A stretch of DNA of 10,272 bases from Spirogloea muscicola (lineage: Eukaryota; Streptophyta; Zygnematophyceae; Spirogloeales; Spirogloeaceae), in NCBI GenBank assembly GCA_009602725.1, contig WELB01000075.1, positions 495,720 through 505,991 of the forward strand, read 5' to 3'. Positions 1-7,073 of the stretch are shown here, piece after piece (position 1 is the first letter of the stretch; every line of letters begins with the position of its first letter). Both the position numbers and the translations under genes were made by a program. The notes beneath the pieces were generated by a model. That model was not told the DNA's origin, made no database searches, and saw only the letters and a list, made by a program, of their open reading frames with translations.

Positions 1-86
1 ACGGGGGAGGATGGACCACTCAGTAGGTACGAGTGAGGAGCCCCAAATCCGACAGACTAGCTGCCCCCTGTTGTCCTTTGTTGATG

Positions 87-171
87 TTTTTTTGGGCTGG
101 CTGTTCCAGCCCCTATCCTCAATAGGGGCTTCTCTGAGGGCGACCACTTTCTATCCTCAATGGGCGCGCCC
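87..171 (-). repeat. Hairpin/A-run repeat, copy 1 (inverted)
   Basis: A T-run (87-93) is followed by GGGCTGG (94-100), a 5-base loop and CCAGCCC (106-112), then TATCCTCAAT. A second TATCCTCAATGGGC near 152-165 suggests two overlapping or partly duplicated ends. Confidence 0.75.
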
Positions 172-195
172 TTTCTTCTCCTGACGAAAGCCGGA

Positions 196-258
196 GGCCG
201 CGGCGGGCACGGCCAGCATGCAGATGCAAGGCTTGGGCCATGGACCGCTGGAGAAGAA
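196..258 (-). mobile_element. Short second copy of the reverse-transcriptase-tail remnant
   Basis: The minus strand encodes LLLQRSMAQALHLHAGRA, matching LQRSMAHAVHLRAGRA of the 706-932 copy. The upstream DTHG part is missing: the hairpin repeat at 261-308 abuts it directly, as if the middle had been deleted. Confidence 0.45.
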
Positions 259-260
259 GT

Positions 261-308
261 GCTCGCCCATAGAGAAGAGGGGCTGGCAAAGCCAGTCCAA
301 AAAGAATG
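261..308 (+). repeat. Hairpin/A-run repeat, copy 2
   Basis: GCTCGCCCAT leads to GGCTGG (281-286), a CAAAG loop, CCAGTCC (292-298) and AAAAAGAATG. One stem base differs from the other copies. Confidence 0.7.
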
Positions 309-360
309 GACAATGTCCAAAGCCAAAGGAAGAGAAGCCAGAAAAGAGGAAAGAGAGGTG

Positions 361-420
361 GGCGCGCCCATCGAGGATAACGAATAGAATAGGGGCTGGA
401 AAAGCCAGCCCAAAAAAAAT
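361..420 (+). repeat. Hairpin/A-run repeat, copy 3
   Basis: GCGCCCATCGAGGATA, an insertion of about 12 bases, GGGCTGG (393-399), a short A-rich loop, CCAGCCC (405-411) and eight A. Confidence 0.75.
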
Positions 421-446
421 CAACAAGGAAAGGACTACACTATAGA

Positions 447-490
447 TCAATCCTCCCCCTGTTCTGCTTTAGCATCTTCAGGCCCCTTTT
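447..490 (-). repeat. Inverted copy of the 1301-1345 segment
   Basis: On the minus strand: GGGGCCTGAAGATGC, GCAGAACAGGGGGAGGAT, GATC, matching the plus-strand sequence at about 1305-1346. The start of the window (1-40) is a third, direct copy of the part from GGGGGAGGATGGA to ACGAGTG (compare 1331-1369). Confidence 0.75.
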
Positions 491-502
491 TACAGAGAAA
501 GT

Positions 503-550
503 GCTCGCCCATCGAGGATAGGGGCTGGAAAGCCAGCCCAAAAAAGAATG
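503..550 (+). repeat. Hairpin/A-run repeat, copy 4 (cleanest)
   Basis: GCTCGCCCATCGAGGATAGG, stem GGGCTGG (522-528), loop AAAG, CCAGCCC (533-539), six A and GAATG. It begins the first large direct-repeat module. Confidence 0.8.
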
Positions 551-709
551 AATCAAGTACGAGAAGGGGGCCAGGGGAAGCGCTAAGAAAGATAAAGCAC
601 AAAAAGAAACAAAGCAGCTGCGGATCACTAAGTAACCCCTGCTAAGCAGCCATACATCAGAGATGCTAGGCTCCTGGAAGTGGGTCCCCTGGCCAGAGCC
701 AGAGGCAGC
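503..709 (+). repeat. Large direct-repeat module, copy A
   Basis: From hairpin copy 4 through AGAAGGGGGCCAGG, AAAGAAACAAAGCAGCT, AGTAACCCCTGCTAAGCAG and AGATGCTAGGCTCCTGGAAG to CCAGAGCCAGAGGCAGC. It aligns end to end with 936-1145 with scattered substitutions and small indels. Confidence 0.8.
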
Positions 710-932
710 AGCGAGGGCTCTGCCAGCACGAAGGTGCACCGCGTGGGCCATAGACCTCTGCAGCGAGACGGCCAGGCGCATGCGATACACTGGCGCCAGC
801 GACTCGGCTGCAGGAAAGTCCGCAGGCTCCCCATGGAAGCGACGCGCGATGGCGTGGCGGGCGAGCTGGGTGAGCAGCTCGAGCCACCGAGCGCCCAGCG
901 CCCCATGGGTGTCAATCGCCAGTGGGAAGAGC
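706..932 (-). mobile_element. Degenerate C-terminal tail of a mobile-element-type reverse transcriptase (longest copy)
   Basis: The minus strand reads PLAIDTHGALGARWLELL, then LARHAIARR, then VYRMRLAVSLQRSMAHAVHL and AGRAL. A D/E-T-H-G-x-x-G followed by an amphipathic stretch and a final R-x-(A/S)-V-x-L-Q-R is what I associate with the tail of retrotransposon polyproteins in algae and other eukaryotes; this is recall, not a search. There is no catalytic YADD box or other core domain in the window. The open frame runs out on both sides into hairpin repeats, so this is a remnant and not a gene. Confidence 0.45.
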
Positions 933-935
933 AAG

Positions 936-988
936 GGCTCGCCCATTGAGGATATGGGCTGGAACAGCCAGCCCAAAAAAAAGAATGA
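936..988 (+). repeat. Hairpin/A-run repeat, copy 5
   Basis: GCTCGCCCATTGAGGATATG overlapping stem GGGCTGG (956-962), loop AACAG, CCAGCCC (968-974), eight A and GAATG. It begins the second large direct-repeat module. Confidence 0.8.
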
Positions 989-1145
989 GCAGAGTACAAG
1001 AAGGGGGCCAGGCGAAGCACGAAGAAAGACAAGCACAAAGAGAAACAAAGCAGCTACGAATCACTCAGTAACCCCTGCTAAGCAGTCGCAGGTCAGAGAT
1101 GCTAGGCTCCTGGAAGTGGGTTCCCTGGCCAGAGCCAGAGGCAGC
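936..1145 (+). repeat. Large direct-repeat module, copy B
   Basis: Second copy of the 503-709 module, about 433 bases downstream and clearly diverged. After the shared GAGGCAGC end, the two copies continue into the same reverse-transcriptase-tail segment in opposite orientations. Confidence 0.8.
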
Positions 1146-1200
1146 GGTCTATGGCCTGTGCGCTGCACCTGCGTGCCGGCAGAGCCCTCGCTGCCGGCTC
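1142..1200 (+). mobile_element. Third copy of the reverse-transcriptase-tail remnant, inverted
   Basis: Plus-strand bases encode QRSMACALHLRAGRALAAGS, the same segment as in the two minus-strand copies but in opposite orientation. It sits at the end of the second large direct-repeat module, where the first module carries the minus-oriented copy. Confidence 0.45.
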
Positions 1201-1221
1201 TACAGAAGAAGTGGCACTCCC

Positions 1222-1290
1222 AACGGGGGCAAGGGCTGCGGAAAGCCAGCCCGAAAAGAATTGACAAAGGTTCGGAGGGGCTAAGAGGCC
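1222..1290 (+). repeat. Hairpin/A-run repeat, copy 6 (diverged subfamily)
   Basis: GGGCTGCGGAAAGCCAGCCC with an imperfect stem, then GAAAAGAATTGAC and AAAGGTTCGGAGGGGC. The extra 3' part recurs in the copy at 6459-6515. Confidence 0.6.
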
Positions 1291-1300
1291 TTTAGCAGCT

Positions 1301-1369
1301 ACACAGGGGCCTGAAGATGCCATGGCAGAACAGGGGGAGGATGGATCACTCAGTACTTACGAGTGGGGA
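1301..1369 (+). repeat. Direct copy of the GGGGCCTGAAGATGC...GGGGGAGGAT segment
   Basis: Matches the window start (1-40) in the same orientation and 447-490 in inverted orientation. The repeat field is therefore made of rearranged blocks and is not a simple array. Confidence 0.7.
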
Positions 1370-1468
1370 GTCTTGTGCTCTACAGGGCACAAGGACGATG
1401 CAGAGGGAAGCTCAGTACCCGCGAGTGAGCAACAGCAGGTCAGAGTAGCTGAAGGGAGACCGATAATC

Positions 1469-1519
1469 ATTCTTTTTTGGGCTGGCTTGTCCAGCCCCTA
1501 TCCTCAATGGGCGAGCCCT
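1469..1519 (-). repeat. Hairpin/A-run repeat, copy 7 (inverted)
   Basis: ATTCTTTTTT, GGGCTGG (1479-1485), loop CTTGT, CCAGCCC (1491-1497), then TATCCTCAATGGGCGAGC. Read on the minus strand it matches copies 4 and 5 closely. Confidence 0.8.
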
Positions 1520-1552
1520 TTCTTCCTGATAATCTCATACGATAGACTTGGG

Positions 1553-1645
1553 CCCACGAGCGAGCAAGACAAGAAGAAACGAAGCAGCTACGAACGAAGC
1601 ACTCAGTAACCCCCTGGCAAGCAGCCTCAGGTCAGAGAAGTTGGG
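1553..1645 (+). repeat. Partial third copy of the direct-repeat module
   Basis: AAGACAAGAAGAAACGAAGCAGCTACGAA, CACTCAGTAACCCC, AAGCAGCCTCAGGTCAGAGA matches only the central part of modules A and B; the flanks are lost. Confidence 0.6.
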
Positions 1646-1649
1646 TAGA

Positions 1650-1883
1650 TGGGCGCGCCGGCTGCAATGGATCACTACCGCGCCACGAGTGCCAGTCAGG
1701 TGTGCCGCGAGCTCGAGGCCATGGGCCAAACCAGAGAAGAAAGAGCTGGGCGAGCTTTAACGGGCTTCGTGCCTCCACTTCGCATGTGCTCCGCTGGCGC
1801 CGTGCACACCCGGCGCCCCCTCCCGCCGCGCCGGGCCGCGGCCCGCCCCAGGCCTNCCTGGCCGCCGCCCCCGCCCCCCCAGC
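1650..1883 (+). promoter_or_regulatory. Upstream region of the kinase gene (5' UTR or promoter, not delimited)
   Basis: Between the repeat field and ATG 1884. The last 110 bases are very GC-rich and C-rich, ending in CCCCCCCAGCATGG. I see no TATA-like box. An ambiguous base at 1856 interrupts it. The transcription start cannot be placed. Confidence 0.3.
1856..1856. other. Ambiguous base (N) in the kinase 5' flank
   Basis: A single N inside a GC-rich stretch (AGGCCTNCCTGGCC), 28 bases before the kinase ATG. It may be an unresolved base or a closed gap of unknown size. Confidence 0.95.
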
Positions 1884-4800
1884 ATGGACGCCGCCTCCGA
1901 CGGCGCCCTCGACGCCTCCGCCCGCAGCTCCGGCGGCGGCGCCGCCGGGTCCTCGTCGCCTACTCACCAGCGGCAGCGCGTGAAGCAGGACGTGTGCAAC
2001 GAGGTGCTGCGCCGCCTGGCCGAGGCCGGCGACCCCGCTGTCGCCCGCCCCTCCTTCGCCGACGAGCTCCTCTCCCACTTCCTCCGCCTCCCCACGCGGT
2101 GACCACCCCCGCCCAGCGCCAGACGCCGCCGCGGCTCGCGCTGCCCCCCCCTGCTGCCTCGTCCAGGGCTCGGCCTCCAAGCCCTGGCCCCGTGCTCATC
2201 CTGCCTCGGTGCTGGGAGCTCCGTCGGCGCGTGGCGCCAGGGGCGTGCAGCCCGCGCCGAGCCTCGATGCCGGCAGGCTGGGCCTCACAGGAGCCACGGC
2301 GTGGGCCCTGACATCGGCCAGCTGTCTGGCAAGCGCTGTGGCAGCTATGCCCTGGACGTCAACACGGAGCGCGCGGAGGACGTGCTCACGCACAAGAGGC
2401 TGCTGGAGCTAGCCGCTGTGCCGGACAACCGGCCTGCGTTCCACATCAGAGCTGTCCATGTGAGATAGCAGCAACCTTGTGGCAGGCTTGTGCTCCCAAA
2501 TGCTCGCGTTGGCAACTCGAGTCCGCTATCCAGCTTCAGCGGACCATTGGTTTCTGTGGCCCAAGGGGCGCGCTCACGAAGGTCAAGTACGAGAGGAGGC
2601 CAGCGGCTTCAACTGGAGAGGACAGCGGCAAGGAAGCTGCGGAGCTCCTGCATTGACGGACGATGGCTATGCTGGCCATGGCAGGTCCTGCCAGCTGGCA
2701 CGGAGGAGGTCGACCCTTCTCCAGACAGCTCCCCGATGGACTCACCGCAGGACGGGAGCTATCTGGCCGGGCCACATGCGCGCTCTCACTACAGGCCCAG
2801 GTGAGCGTGACACTGCCACCTCAAGCAGTGGCACTCGCAGGAGTGTGATTAGCGCGAAACTGAACACCCTCTCGTGCACACGCCACTCGCTGGTGCAGTC
2901 ATGCACCCGCATTCGGCTCCTCTCCAAATCTGGAGGCCTTAGCTTTGGACATGAGCAAGCCGAGTCCCATCGAAGAGGACAGCGGTTCCGGGCGAGGCCA
3001 GCATGCAGCGACATTGAGGTACAAGTCCATGCCTTCTGGATATGGATGTCTTGGAATGATGTTCAAGCATCAGACCATCAAGCCAAGTCAGTGCATCCTG
3101 GTCACGCACATTGTTGCAAGTACCCGGCAATGTATTCGCTGCAGATTATGTGGCAGAGAGTCTGATCTAATTGCGCAGTCATACTTCACATCACTAATTA
3201 TCTGCTCCAAGGTGCAGTCCCAGGTATCCTCATCTGCCCATGCACGAGGTGACCTTCTCAACCATTGACAAGCCGAAGCTACTAAGTCAGGTTGGTGATC
3301 TCTATTGTGACATATCTCTCTGCTCAAGCAAGTGCAGAGGGCAGTTTCTTTCTCTAGTAGCTCAGCGGTTAGAGCATATTGCACAATATGCAACTTCTGA
3401 TGGTGCTTCGAAGTGCGTTCTACCTGCCAAAAGCTCCGTACTCATCATCATCACTAAAGCACCCAACCTCCAGGAAGCTCGAGTTGCCTGGCTTGCCATG
3501 AAGTGCCTGAGCTTGCAAACTGCTCCGCCTCATGTTTGGCGTCCAGCTCTCTGCTCTACTTGCTGATGTGGAGCTCAATATCCGCGAGGCGCATGTATTC
3601 TCCACAGCAGATGGCTACTCTTTGGACGTCTTTGTTGTTGATGGGTGGCCAACTGAGGTAGGTCAACTGGCACGCTGGCTTGTGACTTCAATACAGCTAA
3701 TGAATACTCCTCCCGACGTAGCATCACAAATTTACAGAGGCAGAGAGAAGGATATTTTGCTCTGTTTGCCTCGTAACTCTTACGAGCTGATGAAGACGGG
3801 TAGCGCGCATTTGATTGGTAGACTTTGAAGAACTGTAGACGCGAAAGTTTCGTCAGCCATCTGCTTTTAGCTGGATACTCCTCAGAATGTAGGAATAGCT
3901 CTTAGGTCAAGTTATGGTGCTGCTATTCAGATGTCCTTACTTGCTCGCAGGATGTAGTCGCGTTCAGCAATAAGTGGCCAGATCGAGCAGCTCGCTGAAA
4001 GATGTATTCAAATCAGGAAAGCCTTTTGGAGAGGGGTTGTAGCATTCTGCTGGAGCTGGGGAAGTTGGAGTGACTGATGTGTTGCCAATGCTCACAGGAA
4101 ACCAATGAGCTGGAGGAAGCATTGAGAAAAGCACTCTTCAATGTGCCCGTACGTATACTTTACTCTGTGTCTGGCCCTGGACAACTTGAAGACTTATTTG
4201 AGGCACAAGAGCCTTAGAAAGTAATGAGTTTAGTCATCCTTGCTTCGATATGAAGTTGGTGACACGAGCACCTGATGTGCAAGCAGAAGGGAGCGTGGGC
4301 TAAAAGCTCGGCCACTTCACCAATTACATCGCCACTGCAAGCATCACCTGTACCTGGTCCATCTCCTCCTGGGCATGTCAGCATCCCATCTGATGGATAC
4401 GATGATTGGGAAATCGACAGCAAGCAACTCAAGCTTCATCAGAAGATAGCATCTGGCTCTTTCGGCGACTTGTAAGTCTTCTGAGCAACCCTCTTGGCTT
4501 CCTCTACATTGATTACTTGGCCGTGGGTTGCATCAGAAACACTGAAGCTCCCATAAGTTGCTTGCAGATATCGAGGCACCTATTGTGGTCAAGATGTTGC
4601 TATCAAGATACTGAAGCCAGAGAGGCTGAACGACAGTCTTCAACAAGAGTTTGCCCAAGAAGTTTTCATTATGAGGTGCTCAGATTGTATCATTGTCGTT
4701 CCACTGCATGCTCCGTCCCTATCTTCAGATGGCGGGTGCATTCAACTCCTTCCTGTGCTTAATTGTTTGTTCCTGATGAAGAGCCATGCTCTGGTGTTCA

Positions 4801-6384
4801 GGAAAGTTCGACATAAGAATGTCGTCCAATTCATTGGCGCTTGTACAAAGCCTCCCAACCTCTCCATTGTTACTGGTAAGTTGCTGAAAACTCCACACTA
4901 TGTAAGTTATTGTGATTTGCAAGTGGCTGCAGATACAAGCAGGCAACTGCTCACTTGTCTTCTCCCTTGTGCTCAGAATTCATGTCAGGCGGCAGCGTTT
5001 ATGACTACCTTCACAAGCAGCGGGCAGGCGTGAAATTACCTATGCTTCTCAAAGTCGCAATTGATGTGTCCAAAGGCATGGACTACTTACATCAGAACAA
5101 TATCATACACAGAGACTTGAAAGCAGCCAACTTGCTGATGGATGAGAACGAGGTACGAGATCTCCTGTGTCAGAATCTGACAAAGTGCCACTTATCATAC
5201 AGGTGATTGCCTCTTTTGGTGTGACTTGCCTCTTGCGGTTTCCTTCGTCAAGCAGATGATGAATTAAGTGGGCTGCCATGACAGGTGGTGAAAGTTGCAG
5301 ACTTTGGTGTTGCACGAGTCCAGGCTCAGAGTGGTGTCATGACTGCTGAAACTGGCACATACCGCTGGATGGCACCAGAGGTCGGTTGCTCCAAGAGTTC
5401 CTTATCCTCTGTCATTACTATTCATGGCACCTCAGATGTGCCAGTTGATGGTGATTATCTGCCACACTACAGTGGTTTGCTGATACGTTGCTTGTACTCT
5501 GAAGCATATTCTGGTCCCCCTCAATGGCTGCACACATGCAGGAATCTAGCTCCCACTCTGATCAGAAGTGCACCTTTGCAGGTCATTGAGCACAGACCGT
5601 ATGACCACAAGGCCGATGTCTTCAGCTTCGGCGTTGTTCTTTGGGAGCTCTTGACAGGCAGGGTAGGATTGCAAGCCTACATTGATGCAGACATTGCATC
5701 TGACATGTATTTGATTCAAGGGCACAAAAGTACCTGGAACACTAGCCTGCAAGCAGCTTATCGTGGTTTGTCTGCGCATGCAGCTGCCCTATGCAGACCT
5801 GACGCCTCTGCAGGCGGCCGTAGGGGTTGTCCAGAAGGTGAGCACGCGCATAAGCAGACTGCTGCTATCATGGGTCGTGCTTATTCTGCCTCTCCTAATC
5901 GGCATCGAGACATTGGCTGCCGGCAGTGGGGCAACCTCATCAGAATTTCGTATCAGTGAGTAGGTACCGCGCACTATTCATCCATCTCCTTGATTGTTGT
6001 ATGCTACTTCTCTGTTCTTTTTTGAGCAGGGTCTGAGGCCCACGATTCCGAAAGGCACACACCTGAAGCTCGTGGAGGTGATGGAGAGTTGTTGGCGGAC
6101 AAATCCATCAGAGAGGCCGGAGTTCTCCGACCTCACTCGGCTGCTGACGGAAACCTTGAAAGAGGTAGGCGAGCGCGGCAGATATTGCCCAGGCCCAAGG
6201 CTGCAAGGTGCGAGCGGCACCGTGCTGGGTCAGCAGCGACATGCGCAGCGGTGTCGTCGTCTAACAGGGGAAGGTGGGGCCAGGAGCGCAGGTGGAGGAC
6301 GAGGGGGAGGCGGCGGACAAGAAGAAGGAGCGGAAGGCGGGAGGATTTTTTGCGGCGCTCAAGCGCACCTCGGGCTCGCGGTAG
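1884..6384 (+). CDS. STY46-like: ACT-domain protein kinase, STY8/STY17/STY46 type (Raf-like MAPKKK group), 16 exons, complete
   Basis: Dual-specificity Ser/Thr/Tyr kinase of the plant STY family, whose Arabidopsis members phosphorylate plastid transit peptides in the cytosol. Exons, all with GT-AG introns and matching phases: 1884-2098, 2345-2459, 2685-2800, 2899-3018, 3218-3290, 3547-3657, 4098-4148, 4287-4471, 4568-4675, 4802-4875, 4977-5152, 5285-5380, 5582-5662, 5784-5837, 6030-6164, 6292-6384. The product is about 600 residues; Arabidopsis members are about 550-575. Seen: an N-terminal [10 protein letters not shown] block near residue 35, [20 protein letters not shown] from 73, [14 protein letters not shown] in exon 4, and an ACT domain at about 198-250 ([20 protein letters not shown]). 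The kinase domain spans about 317-570: glycine loop GSFG (324-327), VAIK K342, helix-C E360, HRDLKAAN D436, DFG D454 and GTYRWMAPE ending at E480. All catalytic residues are present. The C-terminus FFAALKR matches the plant family end. The ATG at 1884 is the first in frame and gives the family N-terminus. Exons 5 and 8 have alternative acceptors. Membership of the STY family is firm; which paralogue is not. Confidence 0.93.
3351..3420 (+). pseudogene. tRNA-like relic in kinase intron 5
   Basis: TAGCTCAGCGGTTAGAGCA (3358-3376) is a near-perfect tRNA D-arm with internal A box: stem GCTC (3360-3363) pairs with GAGC (3372-3375). A T-loop-like TTCGAAG (3407-3413) follows at about tRNA spacing, with a B-box-like GCTTCGAA. 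The bases between form a strong inverted repeat (GCATATTG / CAATATGC), not a normal anticodon arm, and acceptor and T stems do not pair. It is best read as a decayed tRNA or tRNA-derived insertion, not a working tRNA. Confidence 0.45.
3658..4097 (+). other. Kinase intron 6, longest intron (440 bases)
   Basis: Starts GTAGGT and ends CTCACAG. I found no conserved exon, repeat copy or RNA gene inside it. The exons on either side join in phase 0 between the ACT domain and the linker. Confidence 0.7.
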
Positions 6385-6458
6385 CAATGTTGCGGCAGGG
6401 CAGGGCCCAAGCGATAGCCTTCGGGAAGCTGGGGGGATGGGGGAGAGAAAGGGGGAGA

Positions 6459-6515
6459 GGGCAGCGAAAGGCCAGCCCAAGAAAGTTAAATCAAGGTCCG
6501 AAGGGGCCGAGACGG
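6459..6515 (+). repeat. Hairpin/A-run repeat, copy 8 (weak, downstream of the kinase)
   Basis: GGGCAGCGAAAGGCCAGCCC, AAGAAAGTTAAATC and AAGGTCCGAAGGGGC align with copy 6 over the whole length, though the hairpin stem is largely lost. Confidence 0.5.
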
Positions 6516-6588
6516 TCCTAACTTCCAGAGCTGCGCAAGTGGCTACACCGAAGCAGCAGCGCCTCCCGAGAAGCAGCTCTCTTGCGAA

Positions 6589-6626
6589 GGGGGCGAGGGC
6601 TGTGACAAGCCAGCCCGAAACGTCAC
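6589..6626 (+). repeat. Hairpin/A-run repeat, copy 9 (weak)
   Basis: GGGGGCGAGGGCTG, a short spacer and CCAGCCCGAAA (stem halves near 6597-6602 and 6610-6616). The A-run has decayed. Confidence 0.45.
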
Positions 6627-6660
6627 GGAGAAGTGGACGAGGAAGTAAGCCAGTAAGGGC

Positions 6661-6845
6661 TGCCAGCCTTCAGTCCGGAGGATTGGCAAGGTCCAACGGG
6701 GGCGCCACGAAAATGGAGTGCGTATGGAGGGCCTCATTTGAGCTGTAGCCCCGCGATGCAGCCCTGTGGCAACCAGCGACGGGGCTAGGTGCCAGTCAGG
6801 CTCAGCTGGACCTCGGCCCGCTTCGCCGGCTGGCCCATGGCGGCC
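6661..6845 (+). repeat. Tandem duplication, upstream copy
   Basis: Begins TGCCAGCCTTCAGTCCGGAG and includes GGCAAGGTCCAACGGGGGCG, GTGCCAGTCAGGCTCAGCTG and CCATGGCGGC. It aligns with 6892-7073 with many substitutions and small indels (offset 228-231). It carries ATG 6837, the counterpart of ATG 7065. Confidence 0.85.
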
Positions 6846-6874
6846 GCCGCGCAGCTGGCGGCCGCCGCGCAGCT
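6839..6874 (+). repeat. 18-bp tandem repeat, two units
   Basis: GGCGGCCGCCGCGCAGCT occurs at 6839-6856 and 6857-6874, just after ATG 6837. In that frame it would read as Ala-rich AAAAQL repeats. Confidence 0.9.
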
Positions 6875-6890
6875 CGCGGCGCCGGCGGCG

Positions 6891-6891
6891 N
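6891..6891. other. Ambiguous base (N) exactly at the tandem-duplication junction
   Basis: The second copy starts at the very next base (6892), suggesting an assembly join between two contigs or haplotypes. Confidence 0.95.
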
Positions 6892-7073
6892 TGCCAGACT
6901 TCGGTCCAGAGGGCTTGGCAAGGTCCAACGGGGGCGCCACGGGAGTGGAGTTTGTATTGAGTGATGGAGGGCCTGATTTGAGATAGTGGCCCCGCAGCAA
7001 CAAGCGACGGTGCTAGTTGCCAGTCAGGCTCAGCTGGACCTCGGCCCGCTTTGCCGGCTGGCCTATGGCGGCT
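6892..7073 (+). repeat. Tandem duplication, downstream copy
   Basis: Begins TGCCAGACTTCGGTCCAGAG and runs to CTATGGCGGC at ATG 7065. As this copy adjoins the membrane-protein exons, the duplicated unit probably represents that gene's upstream region and start codon. Confidence 0.85.

Larger units (their letters stand above)
6385..6660 (+). other. 3' flank of the kinase gene
   Basis: Purine-rich sequence with two weak hairpin repeats. There is no TGTAA motif between the stop and 6800, so the kinase polyadenylation site is not identified. No coding potential beyond chance frames. Confidence 0.5.

Noticed and set aside
503-550. Rho-independent terminators at the GGGCTGG hairpins
   Set aside because: The stem is followed by A on the plus strand and not T, the organism is eukaryotic, and no bacterial gene precedes them.
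57-1295. Several open frames of 60-210 codons on both strands in the repeat field
   Set aside because: They run across hairpin repeats and module boundaries, share no consistent homology, and overlap each other on both strands. Only the short reverse-transcriptase-tail segments look protein-derived.
87-1519. CRISPR array
   Set aside because: The repeats are irregularly spaced, diverged, in both orientations and in eukaryotic intron-bearing DNA.
1632-2199. Long minus-strand open frames opposite the kinase 5' end
   Set aside because: Shadows of GC-rich sequence; low-complexity Gly/Ala/Arg composition and antisense to a firmly identified exon.
2479-3165. 228-codon plus-strand frame across kinase exons 3-4
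   Set aside because: It reads introns and exons in one frame and lacks the family sequence, which appears only when exons are spliced in another frame.
3351-3420. A functional tRNA gene
   Set aside because: Acceptor and T stems do not pair and the anticodon arm is abnormal; kept only as a relic.
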